64,000 nucleotides of DNA from an uncultured Bacteroidales bacterium (lineage in GTDB: Bacteria > Bacteroidota > Bacteroidia > Bacteroidales > P3): NCBI GenBank assembly GCA_905235855.1, contig CAJONE010000004.1, positions 48,700-112,699 of the forward strand, given 5' to 3'. Below, one piece after another: positions 48,635 through 56,683 of the stretch (positions within the stretch are counted from its first letter, which is position 1; every line of letters begins with the position of its first letter). The notes beneath the pieces were generated by a model. That model made no database searches. It saw nothing but the letters and a program-made list of their open reading frames with translations, and was not told the origin of the DNA. A program made the translations under genes and the position numbers.

Positions 48635-49545
48635 ATGAAAAAATTATCTTTATCACAGCATTGTTTGCTTACATGTACACCCTGCGGACACAAGACCCTG
48701 AAACGGGACTATACAGGTCATATTTCGTTACAGACACCACGGTCTGGAAATGCTACGAGTCAGATACTGATGATGCTATGTGGGTTTATTATCAATTTAT
48801 TACGGGAGACACCATTGTGGATGATACATTAAATTTCAAAAAATCATATCGAGTCTTTGATTCTTATATCCACCAAAACGACGGTACCTGAGGCAACTGG
48901 GACGAAGAAAGCCTGCATGGTGTCGTTCGGGAGGACAGACACACAGGACGACTGTGGATAAAATTCAATAACTATTGGTCGCATGAGCCGTGGGACGGCT
49001 GGAAATAATTGCGGACCTGTCTCTTTCTGTCGGAGATCGTTTTGACCTATACAGAATAAGTGAAGTAACGGTGGATTTCTCTGGACACAAGATAATAAAA
49101 TTTGGAGGCAAAACTATTCTTGTGGAAGGTGTTGGTCCTTTCTTTTACTATATGCGTCCCCTGCCCTATACGCGCCTTATGTTTACATTACCTGTGTGTG
49201 GCATAATGATTCTTTATACTCCTCACAATCATGGTATGAAGAGTACCTATACAACCCCAATCGCGGATTTTACGTCGAAGGATGCAACCTAATGAAATTG
49301 ATGTGTACCATAGACATAGATATAGACCAAGGAATTGAATTAAAATTACACCCCAATCCATGCACTGAATATTTGTCTATTGAGTGCAAAGAACCGATTA
49401 CGATAATAGATTCCCGCGGACGTGAAGTAATAACGGTAAACACTGTCGATAAAATTATAGACACAAGAAATTTACAGAGGGGGTCTATTTTATCAGGATA
49501 GAACTTAAAAACCGAGCAATAACAAGAAAGTTTGTTAAATTATAG
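48635..49545 (+). pseudogene. decayed secreted protein with T9SS sorting domain
   Basis: Joining frames rebuilds one protein. The start should read MKKIIFITALFAYMYTLRTQ but loses frame in the A-run after ATG (48638-48643). It continues DPETGLYRSYFVTDTTVWKC, meets TGA at about 48889 where TGG (Trp) is expected, runs on as GNWDEESLHGVV and FNNYWSHEPWDGW, shifts frame near 49003 to EIIADLSLSVGDRFDLYRIS, shifts again near 49190, and ends LKLHPNPCTEYLSIECKEPI ... LQRGVYFIRIELKNRAITRK, the latter after an extra G in the G-run at 49479-49483. At least four frameshifts and one stop make a sequencing explanation unlikely for all. Function of the N-terminal part unknown. Confidence 0.75.
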
Positions 49546-49558
49546 GGAATCAAAAGCT

Positions 49559-49774
49559 ATGAAAGAACACAAATCAACCACCATATCGTGTATATCGGCA
49601 ATATCGTATATCGCATTTGTGTTTCTTGCATACAATGTCTCGTGGCAATCAAATCTAAGCGCTGATGGACACATCAGCAATGACGGGATTTTCTCGCCAC
49701 GGGGAGACTTGCGGATTCCGCTTGTCTTCGTGAATTATGGTGAGACGTTCGACTCCGAATATATCGAGAGCTGA
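49559..49774 (+). pseudogene. truncated N-terminus of a secreted protein
   Basis: 71 codons from ATG at 49559: one hydrophobic segment (TTISCISAISYIAFVFLAYNVSW), then SADGHISNDGIFSPRGDLRI and PLVFVNYGETFD, stop. 'FSPRGDLRIPLVFVNYG' resembles the first strand of secreted Bacteroidota proteins of several hundred residues, so only the front is left. It follows the preceding pseudogene by 13 bases. Confidence 0.5.
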
Positions 49775-49890
49775 CCGTCAACGTCTCATTGGCCCAGTTG
49801 GACAATCAAGCCCAGCGGCAGGCTTGAGATAAGATGACCCATAAAGGTATATCCCACTGCACCTCTTTCGACAAAAACAATAATGTTTTT

Positions 49891-49930
49891 TAACTTTGCA
49901 AATCCATACCGCAGCCGACAACATCGGCTG
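49891..49930 (+). promoter_or_regulatory. promoter-like -7 box followed by a hairpin (possible small RNA start)
   Basis: TAACTTTGC (49891-49899) fits TAnnTTTG. Thirteen bases later CAGCCGA, CAACA loop, TCGGCTG (49912-49930) forms a perfect 7-pair stem. No ORF follows for 380 bases. Confidence 0.35.
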
Positions 49931-50189
49931 TAGCACTCGCCGAATATTGATTTACACCAAGATGGAAATCCTCCCACAAAGGAGCGATGATTAAGAAGAG
50001 GACAAAAAGAATAGACTGCGCATGTTGATGTATGGAGACCTGCACGCCTGAATTGAAGTATATGACAATAGTAACTGTATATTCATTTATAAACCCTTAG
50101 CTAACAACAAAAGAAAATTATATTTATTGACAAAACGACGTAGCGTTTCGCCGTGATTGGTGTGCCCGGAATCTGCAAATTTCATTAAG

Positions 50190-50254
50190 CATACAACCAA
50201 CAACACTCGACGGAATGCTTGCGGCTGGCCGCAAGCTTATGTGTTGGTTGTATG
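50190..50254. repeat. composite inverted repeat (two nested stems) before the XRE gene
   Basis: Outer arms CATACAACCAACA and TGTTGGTTGTATG pair over 13 bases without mismatch; inside them GCTTGCGGC, TG, GCCGCAAGC forms a second 9-base stem. The element ends 54 bases before the XRE start codon. It could be an operator, a structured 5' leader, or the end of a small mobile element. Confidence 0.65.
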
Positions 50255-50308
50255 GTATTGCAGAACCACGGGCACTGACATCCGAAGCTCGCGGTTTTTA
50301 TTTGTGCC

Positions 50309-50593
50309 ATGCCAGCAAAGAAAGACGTACATATCGGCCAGGAGATAAAACGCGTTATGCGCGAACGCGGAATGAGCGTCACGCAGTTCGCCAGACTGAT
50401 TTGCTGCCACCGCAAAAACGTCTATGACATCTTTCGCCGCAAGTCCATCGACATCGATCACCTTATCCGCATCTCCGAGGTTCTCGACTACGACTTTATT
50501 CTCAACTGCTACTACGACCAATCCCTAACAGAACAGCGGTTTACGCTTATCCTTCGCAACGGCTCGGAACCCATCTTGGAAAGTCAAGAATAA
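50309..50593 (+). CDS. XRE-family helix-turn-helix regulator
   Basis: 94 residues. The HTH covers residues 8-60: HIGQEIKRVMRERGMSVTQF, then ARLICCHRKNVYDIFRRKSI and DIDHLIRISEVLDYDFILNCYYD. The short C-terminal tail has no recognisable domain. No toxin gene is adjacent, so it is not an obvious antitoxin. It stands between the composite inverted repeat and the five-gene cassette beginning at 50733, which has its own promoter box; control of that cassette or of itself is possible. Confidence 0.85.
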   Translation: MPAKKDVHIGQEIKRVMRERGMSVTQFARLICCHRKNVYDIFRRKSIDIDHLIRISEVLDYDFILNCYYDQSLTEQRFTLILRNGSEPILESQE

Positions 50594-50654
50594 AGTGACA
50601 AAACTGTCACCATTTCTGTTACAGGCATACAGTATAACAACCAAAAAGAGTGAA

Positions 50655-50663
50655 TACCTTTGC
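50655..50663 (+). promoter_or_regulatory. promoter -7 box of the SPFH cassette
   Basis: TACCTTTGC matches TAnnTTTG, about 70 bases before the ATG at 50733. The leader between contains GGAGG (50702-50706), too far from the start to be its ribosome site. Confidence 0.5.
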
Positions 50664-50732
50664 AAATCAAAAATCAATCAAAGGCAAACCGCCGAGGCCA
50701 CAGGAGGCGGAATAACTATTAAACTTTTTATT

Positions 50733-51392
50733 ATGGGTTGTATTTCAACTTTCTATGACGATCCCGTCTCATCAAGCACAAAAAAAGTATCTAAACCTGA
50801 GGAGATTAATGCACGGCACTATTTCGCACCTGTAGGCGGCTGCATCGGCAGATTCACAGCACACAAGGTGACCGATGAGGAGTATGATGCACTCGTCCGC
50901 GAAAAGGCGAACAAATATAACAGCATGCAACATGCACTCGACAAACTCGGCATCGACGAGTCTATGGTGAAAGAGGTTAAGCCTCTGTACCTCGAGGGTT
51001 TCTGCTTCGGCGACGGAATCGACGAAAACCGCGGCAAGGATCTTGTATGGAGAAGTTCTGAATACGAAGTGACCTGGATTTTCTGCGGCGACAACCAAAT
51101 CTATTTCTGGTCATGCCGTTTCAAGATGTTCGCCGACACCAAGAAGGAGGTTGCCGAGGAATACTTCTACAAAGACATCACCAATATCAACTCGTCGTCC
51201 GAATCGTCCGAAGGATATTATTGGAAAGGCAATTGCCTAAAAGGTCAGCATGTGCGTGCCGACCGCGTGACATCGACATTCTGCCTCAGTGCCATGGGCG
51301 ATAAGCGCTACTGCGCCATGACCACCAGCGACGAAGTGGAACGCGCCATCCAGGGCATCAAGTCAAAGCTGCGCGAAAAAAAGAACTCCTAA
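50733..51392 (+). CDS. uncharacterised protein, first gene of SPFH cassette
   Basis: 219 residues from the ATG at 50733 (MGCISTFYDDPVSSS); the ORF track extends into the leader. No signal peptide; an MGC start might be mistaken for a lipid site but lacks a hydrophobic segment. Mixed alpha/beta: a first helical part (VTDEEYDALVREKANKYNSM) and a central part rich in aromatic strands (SSEYEVTWIFCGDNQIYFWS, FKMFADTKKEVAEEYFYKDI), ending in a charged helix (VERAIQGIKSKLREKKNS). I know of similar unannotated proteins with a 'VTWIFF...QIY' core but cannot name a family. The next gene starts 4 bases later. Confidence 0.75.
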   Translation: MGCISTFYDDPVSSSTKKVSKPEEINARHYFAPVGGCIGRFTAHKVTDEEYDALVREKANKYNSMQHALDKLGIDESMVKEVKPLYLEGFCFGDGIDENRGKDLVWRSSEYEVTWIFCGDNQIYFWSCRFKMFADTKKEVAEEYFYKDITNINSSSESSEGYYWKGNCLKGQHVRADRVTSTFCLSAMGDKRYCAMTTSDEVERAIQGIKSKLREKKNS

Positions 51393-51396
51393 TCTT

Positions 51397-51852
51397 TTGA
51401 AACAGAAATCCAATCAGACAAACTCCTGTCTTCGCACAAGGCAGGAGTTTGTTTCAGATGAAGAGTATGTGCGGTGGTATGTACTCCAGCGTGAACTAAC
51501 GCGGCCTCGATATGCTCTGCTACAGTTTGCTTTGTGGCTCGCCGCATTTGCGGCTTGCGTAGCTGCGTTGATTATAGTGGGCAAGCACATCGGCATGGGC
51601 GGCTGGGAATGGCCGACGGCAATAGTGCTAGGGTTCATTGCCTTCGCCCGCTCTTTAATCATAGCAGCCGTAAAAGTCTACCAACGCTATACGCCCGACA
51701 GCATTCGCCGGAACTGTATCCTCGCCCCCACCTGTTCTGAATACTGTATCCTCGCAGTTAAGAAATATGGTGCAATCCGTGGTTGCCAGAAAACCCTACA
51801 CCGCCTTCTGCACACATGCATCGGCGACGACTACCGCGAAGACTGGCCATAA
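51397..51852 (+). CDS. YidD-like protein with N-terminal membrane extension
   Basis: 151 residues from a TTG start at 51397 (an in-frame ATG is lacking before the first helix). Two membrane helices (LLQFALWLAAFAACVAALIIVG and WPTAIVLGFIAFARSLIIAAV) are followed by a YidD domain: KVYQRYTPDSIRRNCILAPTCSEYCILAVKKYGAIRG. The conserved C-x4-PTCS-x-Y is intact. Ordinary YidD is a 70-90 residue peripheral protein near rnpA/yidC that helps membrane protein insertion; here it is membrane-anchored, ends DDYREDWP, and lies inside the SPFH cassette. A role in membrane protein handling is inferred. Confidence 0.75.
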   Translation: MKQKSNQTNSCLRTRQEFVSDEEYVRWYVLQRELTRPRYALLQFALWLAAFAACVAALIIVGKHIGMGGWEWPTAIVLGFIAFARSLIIAAVKVYQRYTPDSIRRNCILAPTCSEYCILAVKKYGAIRGCQKTLHRLLHTCIGDDYREDWP

Positions 51853-51896
51853 AGCACTGTCCAACACATTCATTCATACAATCAAACATCACCAAT

Positions 51897-53009
51897 ATGG
51901 GACTTTTCAACAACCGCAACCAAAACGAAGACGCCTACGTGGGCGGCAAAAAACACTGGGTTGACGTAATCAAGAATTCCGGCGACGAGGATATGCTCGT
52001 ATGGCGGCAACCCGAGGAGGACTTCAACACCAACTCCACCCTCATCGTCATGCCCGGCGAGGAGGCCATGTTTGTGAACGGAGGCCGCATAGAGCAGGTG
52101 TTCACCAGCGGCACCTATAAACTCTCAACCCAAAACTACCCCGTTATCAGCCGCCTGAGGAATTATTTCAGCGGTGGCGTATCGGTGTTCAACTGCGTGG
52201 TGTTCTTCGTCCGCACAGCCTACAGCAAGGAGATAAGCTGGGGCACACAGCGTCCGATACAGTATTTCGACGACACATACCAGGAGATGCAAATCAAGGG
52301 CTACGGAGCTTACAAGGTGAAAGTGAACGACCCTACGGTGTTTCTGGAACGCATGATAGGCAGCAATATCCAGTTCAAGGATGCCGACGACTTGAACGAA
52401 TTCTTTGGAAGCCAATTCTTCCAATATGTCTCCGACGCGATAACCAATTGCCTCGACAATCTCAAGGCATCGCTCAACCAACCTATATACAAGGTGGTGA
52501 GCGGCCACCGCGCAGAGATTGCATCGACCATCGAGCCGGTTCTGGCTCCGATATTGGCACAGAACGGGCTGAAACTTGAAAACTTCTCGGTGGCGCACCT
52601 CAAAGTCGAGGCAGCCGACCCGGAAATGGAGAAACTCATACGCCAAAGAATGGCCATGGATCTTATGCAAGGGGCACAAGTCAATTCCGCATGGCAGGCA
52701 CAGAAACAGGTGGACATCATGACCAACCTCTCCGAAAACCCTGGTGGCGGCGGAATGGCAGCCGCAGGCATGGGTGTAGGCATGGGCATCGGTGCCATGA
52801 GTATGATGGGCAACATCATGGGCGGCATGATGCAAGGAGGTCTGATGGGGCAACCGCAACAGACACAACCACAACCTCAACAGCCAGCCACTCCGGCAGC
52901 CGACGACCCGATGGCAAAACTGCAAAAACTGAAACAGATGCTCGATATGGGACTTATCTCCCAACAGGATTTCGACACCAAGAAACAGGAAATCCTCAGT
53001 AGCCTTTAA
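51897..53009 (+). CDS. SPFH-domain protein with C-terminal SHOCT (YdjI-like)
   Basis: 370 residues from the ATG at 51897. The N-terminus (KKHWVDVIKNSGDEDMLVWRQPEEDF) leads into an SPFH/band-7-like domain (LIVMPGEEAMFVNGGRIEQVFTSGTYKLST ... VKVNDPTVFLERM), a helical part (AEIASTIEPVLAPILAQNGLKLENFSVAHL), a Gly/Met-rich linker (AAAGMGVGMGIGAMSMMGNI), a Gln/Pro stretch, and a final SHOCT motif (DPMAKLQKLKQMLDMGLISQ). It has no obvious membrane helix besides the linker. Similar proteins (often mis-labelled virion core protein) act with zinc-ribbon proteins in envelope stress in Bacillus (YdjI with YdjG/YdjH and PspA). Confidence 0.88.
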   Translation: MGLFNNRNQNEDAYVGGKKHWVDVIKNSGDEDMLVWRQPEEDFNTNSTLIVMPGEEAMFVNGGRIEQVFTSGTYKLSTQNYPVISRLRNYFSGGVSVFNCVVFFVRTAYSKEISWGTQRPIQYFDDTYQEMQIKGYGAYKVKVNDPTVFLERMIGSNIQFKDADDLNEFFGSQFFQYVSDAITNCLDNLKASLNQPIYKVVSGHRAEIASTIEPVLAPILAQNGLKLENFSVAHLKVEAADPEMEKLIRQRMAMDLMQGAQVNSAWQAQKQVDIMTNLSENPGGGGMAAAGMGVGMGIGAMSMMGNIMGGMMQGGLMGQPQQTQPQPQQPATPAADDPMAKLQKLKQMLDMGLISQQDFDTKKQEILSSL

Positions 53010-53027
53010 CCTTTTAATCTATAAGCC

Positions 53028-53843
53028 ATGCACAGAAACATTATCTGGTTCATCCTCGACGCATTGCTCCTAATTGCGTTCAACGTATGTTTCTTTCTTC
53101 TTACCGCCAAAGCCGAGCAATTGCCCACTTCAGTTTGGGTTTGCTATGCGTTCATCCATGTCTCTTATATACTGTTGCTTTGCACCCCGTTTTTTGTTCG
53201 AAAGGGAAACAGGGCTGTTGCAGACTATCGCCGTCCGCTGTATCTTGGCACGTGGACCTATTTTGTGGTGGCGTTCATAGTGAATGCAGCGTTCATACTT
53301 GTATCGCTCAACAGCGTACTCATACAACTTTTCGAACAGCTTCAGCTTTCGCCACGCGAAGGATTCACTGCCTGGCTGGTTCACCGCTTGGTCAATTCCG
53401 AGGGTCTCACCGCAGCATGGCTCCTGAAACTCCTTGGATCGCCTGTCAGTGCCACCGCTGCATGGATAGTGAATGTCATTCTTTTCGCCGCCGCAGGGGT
53501 CTATCTGCTGGTCAATATGCTGGTCAACGAGGATACCGCCGAGCAGCAGGAGCGTCACGAAGAAGAAGCACGCTTCGTTGACAACTTGGCTCCAAGACTT
53601 AAAGTTCTTGTTGATAACGCCAAAAGCAAAGCTTGTGAAACCGAACTGGAGAAAGTTTATTATGCATTGAAAAGCAGTCCGCTGCGCACATGTGCCGAAG
53701 CCAAAGGCATCGAGGCAGAGATAATGCTGCTCGTAGGCGAACTCGAGGAAAACTCCGCAGAGCCAGGGACGATTGCATTGTGCGAAACCATACTGCGTAC
53801 AATCCAAAAACGCAATCGCATAGTGAAAGATAAAATCCAATAA
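53028..53843 (+). CDS. membrane protein with cytoplasmic helical tail
   Basis: 271 residues. Helices at the N-terminus (IIWFILDALLLIAFNVCFFLLTA), about 43-60 (VCYAFIHVSYILLLCTPFF), 78-100 (WTYFVVAFIVNAAFILVSL) and 145-167 (ATAAWIVNVILFAAAGVYLLVNML). After residue 170 comes a charged helical tail (DTAEQQERHEEEARFVDNLAPRLKVLVDNA) and a region with regular Cys/Glu spacing (CETELEKVYYALKSSP). I cannot assign a family. It starts 18 bases after the SPFH gene and is followed by the zinc-ribbon gene, so it probably provides the membrane seat of the complex. Confidence 0.75.
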   Translation: MHRNIIWFILDALLLIAFNVCFFLLTAKAEQLPTSVWVCYAFIHVSYILLLCTPFFVRKGNRAVADYRRPLYLGTWTYFVVAFIVNAAFILVSLNSVLIQLFEQLQLSPREGFTAWLVHRLVNSEGLTAAWLLKLLGSPVSATAAWIVNVILFAAAGVYLLVNMLVNEDTAEQQERHEEEARFVDNLAPRLKVLVDNAKSKACETELEKVYYALKSSPLRTCAEAKGIEAEIMLLVGELEENSAEPGTIALCETILRTIQKRNRIVKDKIQ

Positions 53844-53871
53844 TTCTCATAAAATTTATAATCAAATCACA

Positions 53872-54438
53872 ATGACATCAGTCAATCTTTGTCCCAATTG
53901 CGACTTCTCGTTGGCACCGGACAATAAAGTGTGTCCGAAATGCAATCAGACTGTGGTCGTCAACTCGTCCATTTTGGCCACTATGCCAACCATGCAAGTC
54001 GGCAAATATGCCAAAAGCTACAGCAAGATGCTTGCCGCCGACCCCGACAATCAGGAACTCAACGGCTACGCTGCCATGTGCTACCTTCGACTGAGACTCT
54101 ACGACCGTGCAATGCCTCTTTTTGAAAAGGCAATCGACGAGAACTTCGAATCGTCCGAACCTTATTTTATGGCCGCTATATGCCTGCTTCGTGGCAAAAA
54201 GCCCTTCGTGGCGCGACGTGCCGACATAAACAAGGCTCTGGAATACCTGAATGCCGCCAACCAGCTCGATGAAAAGCCCATTTACCATCTCTTGCTTGGC
54301 TATATCAAGCAGGACTACTTCGACCGTAAATACTTGAACATCGAGCCCACGACACAAGAAGAATACGACCGCGCCGAGGCTCTGGGACTCAGCGAGGACG
54401 ACGAGAAGACGCTCGAAACGTTGCTTGCACAACAGTGA
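53872..54438 (+). CDS. zinc-ribbon protein with TPR-like repeats
   Basis: 188 residues. The first 30 form a double CxxC zinc ribbon (LCPNCDFSLAPDNKVCPKCN). From residue 45 on there are two or three TPR-like helical pairs (YAKSYSKMLAADPDNQELNG, YAAMCYLRLRLYDRAMPLFE, and ALEYLNAANQLDEKPIYHLL). No signal peptide or helix for membrane insertion. It is the last gene of the SPFH cassette, 28 bases after the membrane protein. Zinc-ribbon partners are typical of SPFH/SHOCT stress systems, so an adaptor role is likely. Confidence 0.8.
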   Translation: MTSVNLCPNCDFSLAPDNKVCPKCNQTVVVNSSILATMPTMQVGKYAKSYSKMLAADPDNQELNGYAAMCYLRLRLYDRAMPLFEKAIDENFESSEPYFMAAICLLRGKKPFVARRADINKALEYLNAANQLDEKPIYHLLLGYIKQDYFDRKYLNIEPTTQEEYDRAEALGLSEDDEKTLETLLAQQ

Positions 54439-54456
54439 GTGACCACCGCAATGGGA

Positions 54457-55155
54457 CTACTTCTCGCCTGTGAGCTGATGGAATCTGGTTGTCAGTTCTT
54501 CTGCCGTGACATTTGACATCAAGTGATCCGAGACTATCTTGCCATGATTGATGATGACTGCTCGATTGCACATGGCCGTCACCTCCTGCATAATATGCGT
54601 CGACAGCAACACCACCTTCTCCTTGCTCACATTGCGAATCACCTCATGGATTTCCTCGAGTTGGTTGGGATCGAGACCCGTGGTGGGTTCGTCAAGTATA
54701 AGGATTTTAGGGTCGTGGATTAGTGCCTGTGCTATGCCCACGCGCTGGCGATAGCCCTTTGAGAGCTGCGAAATCTTCTTGTCTGCCTCTGGTGTAAGTC
54801 CAAGCTCCACCACCAGTTCCTCTATACGCCGAGCGGGATGTTTCACCCCCTGTATGCCAGCCGCGAAGAGGAGAAACTCACGCACATACATATCCACATA
54901 CAACGGGTTGTGCTCGGGCAGGTATCCTATGCTGCGGCGCACACCCATCGCGTCATCCTCAATAGAATGCCCGCAAACTATGGCCGTCCCCGATGTGGGA
55001 GGGATATAGCAGGTGATTATCTTCATCAGCGTCGACTTCCCCGCACCGTTTGGACCGAGGAGGCCGACAGTCTCACCCTTCCCGATTGTGAGCGTCACGT
55101 CGTCAAGTGCGCGTTGCTGGCCGTAAAGTTTTGTTATATGTTGAATGCTGAGCAT
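54457..55155 (-). CDS. ABC transporter ATP-binding protein (GldA-like)
   Basis: 232 residues from the ATG at 55155 (MLSIQHITKLYGQQRALDDV); the track's TTG is two codons earlier. All ABC motifs are present: Walker A GLLGPNGAGKST, signature LSKGYRQRVGIAQAL, Walker B ILILDEPTTGLDP, and the H-loop LLSTHIMQEV. GYLPEHNPLYVDMYVREFL is close to GldA, the ATPase of the gliding-associated GldAFG transporter, but this protein is shorter and no permease genes are beside it. Also possible is a general ABC-2 export ATPase. It converges on the zinc-ribbon gene with an 18-base gap. Confidence 0.85.
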   Translation of the reverse strand: MLSIQHITKLYGQQRALDDVTLTIGKGETVGLLGPNGAGKSTLMKIITCYIPPTSGTAIVCGHSIEDDAMGVRRSIGYLPEHNPLYVDMYVREFLLFAAGIQGVKHPARRIEELVVELGLTPEADKKISQLSKGYRQRVGIAQALIHDPKILILDEPTTGLDPNQLEEIHEVIRNVSKEKVVLLSTHIMQEVTAMCNRAVIINHGKIVSDHLMSNVTAEELTTRFHQLTGEK

Positions 55156-55247
55156 AGGCAAAACCTATTGAAAATTGATAACTGAAAAATAGAACTGTTA
55201 CGCGACGCCAATATGGAGGCTAAACCACTCAAGCATGTTGCGCCACA

Positions 55248-56528
55248 CTACTGACCCGACTTGATTTTGCGTGCCTGTTGTAGGCTTATGCGCGTGCCAT
55301 TGAGAAAGGCAACAAGAAGGGCATCCTTGAAACCCTTCGAGCGGATTTGCACCAGTAGTTCGGCGGCATCACCGATATCGGCAAATCTGCCCGTAATGTA
55401 GTAGTAGTACTGACCCTGCTGGTAGCGGTCGAAATCGTCGACACCGCGCAGGTCGGGGTCGCCTTTTTCGAGCGGGCGGCTGAGTGTCATAAACTGCACA
55501 CGATATGTCACTTGGTCTGCCGCAGGAACAGCGGGGATCTTCTTCTCAACGCTGTAGGGTTTGCCCTCATCGGGATTGTCGGTGGCTACATTTTTTTTCG
55601 GAGACTGGACTTCACTTGTGGTGCGATTGCTATCAGACGTTCCCTTACCGCCAGATTCTGATACCGCAGCCGGAACGGTTTGGATTGTATCGGTGGCGAC
55701 ATCGCCTACAGACCGCTGGCCACCCAGTGCAATCGTAAGCTCGGGCAAAGGCTCTCCTTCTTCGGAGGCTTTGTAGAGCGCAAAAGCACGAAGGATACAT
55801 TCCGCTATGGTATTTTGTCCCTCGACCGACATCATGTAGGCCTCCTCGGTAGGGTTGGATATGAACCCTATCTCCGTAAGGACAGACGGCATCGTGGTTT
55901 TGTACAGTACCATAAACTCGGCCTGTTTCACTCCCCGGTCTATGGTCGAGATCCGTTTCTTGTACTGGTTCTGTATATGCTGTGCAAATGTGAGGCTTTT
56001 GTCGCGATAGGCGTTTTGGTACATAGCAAACAGAACGTAACTCTCGGGCGAATTGGGGTCGAAACCTTGATAGTCGGTATTGTTTTTATAGTCGTCTTCG
56101 AGCAGTATGTCGGCGTTTTCCTTCTTGGCAATCTCCATGTTGGCCTTGCTTTGGGAGAGGCCCGCCACAAAAGTCTCGACACCGGTTGGTCCTGCGGTTG
56201 GATGCGAGTTGGCGTGGATGGAGATGAAAAGGTCTGCCTTGGCACGGTTCGCGATACGCGCCCGCTCCGAAAGGTCGATATCAACATCGGTAGTGCGAGT
56301 AAAAATCACGCTGACATCCTCATAGTTGTCGGTTATCAGCTTGCCAACTTTCTTGGCAACGGATAGCACAAGGTCCTTCTCGTCGACATGCTTGCCTCTC
56401 GCACCCGGTTTGTTGCCCCCGTGGCCGGGATCGATGACTACTGTTCTGACTTTCCCGATTTCCCTCTTCTGTGACCAAAGAGGCAATGCGACAAACATTG
56501 CAACAACAATTATAAAAAAGCGTTTCAT
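55248..56528 (-). CDS. N-acetylmuramoyl-L-alanine amidase with SPOR domain
   Basis: 426 residues with a signal peptide (MKRFFIIVVAMFVALPLWSQ). The Amidase_3 domain (residues 28-255) shows its zinc and catalytic residues in VIDPGHGGNKPGARG, VDEKDLVLSVAKKVG, LFISIHANSH and VLTEIGFISNPTEE. A low-complexity linker (about 265-340) is followed by a C-terminal SPOR-like domain (VTYRVQFMTLSRPLEKGDPD ... GRFADIGDAAELLVQIRSKGFKDALLVAF), which binds denuded septal glycan. It therefore cuts peptidoglycan stem peptides during daughter cell separation. It is divergent from lptD, a common pairing in Bacteroidales. Confidence 0.92.
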   Translation of the reverse strand: MKRFFIIVVAMFVALPLWSQKREIGKVRTVVIDPGHGGNKPGARGKHVDEKDLVLSVAKKVGKLITDNYEDVSVIFTRTTDVDIDLSERARIANRAKADLFISIHANSHPTAGPTGVETFVAGLSQSKANMEIAKKENADILLEDDYKNNTDYQGFDPNSPESYVLFAMYQNAYRDKSLTFAQHIQNQYKKRISTIDRGVKQAEFMVLYKTTMPSVLTEIGFISNPTEEAYMMSVEGQNTIAECILRAFALYKASEEGEPLPELTIALGGQRSVGDVATDTIQTVPAAVSESGGKGTSDSNRTTSEVQSPKKNVATDNPDEGKPYSVEKKIPAVPAADQVTYRVQFMTLSRPLEKGDPDLRGVDDFDRYQQGQYYYYITGRFADIGDAAELLVQIRSKGFKDALLVAFLNGTRISLQQARKIKSGQ

Positions 56529-56631
56529 TTTTTTGACTTGTTTGTTACTTGAGAGACACTATTGTTAACTTATAATCAAGTGCTTTCAGTTTTTCGGAAA
56601 TCAAATTCGAGTATGTTTGCAATAATAGTTT

Positions 56632-56659
56632 TATCTTTGCATACCAATGTGCAAAGATA
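56632..56659. promoter_or_regulatory. interlocked divergent promoters of amidase and lptD
   Basis: TATCTTTGC (plus, 56632-56640) and GCAAAGATA (56651-56659, i.e. TATCTTTGC on the minus strand) form an exact inverted pair 10 bases apart. Each matches the -7 consensus, one pointing to lptD and one to the amidase gene. Confidence 0.6.
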
Positions 56660-56683
56660 CGCTGAAAATCTGTATAAAAGGTT

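Larger units (their letters stand above)
49775..50308. other. gene-poor region with structured DNA upstream of the XRE gene
   Basis: About 530 bases with no supported coding frame. It contains a promoter-like box and hairpin at 49891-49930 and a composite inverted repeat at 50190-50254, each listed separately. Confidence 0.65.

Noticed and set aside
50309-50593. XRE gene as antitoxin of a toxin-antitoxin pair
   Set aside because: No toxin-like gene lies directly beside it, and the next gene has its own promoter and a different character.
52125-52964. 279-codon minus-strand ORF opposite the SPFH gene
   Set aside because: Shadow frame; the plus-strand frame has clear SPFH and SHOCT domains.
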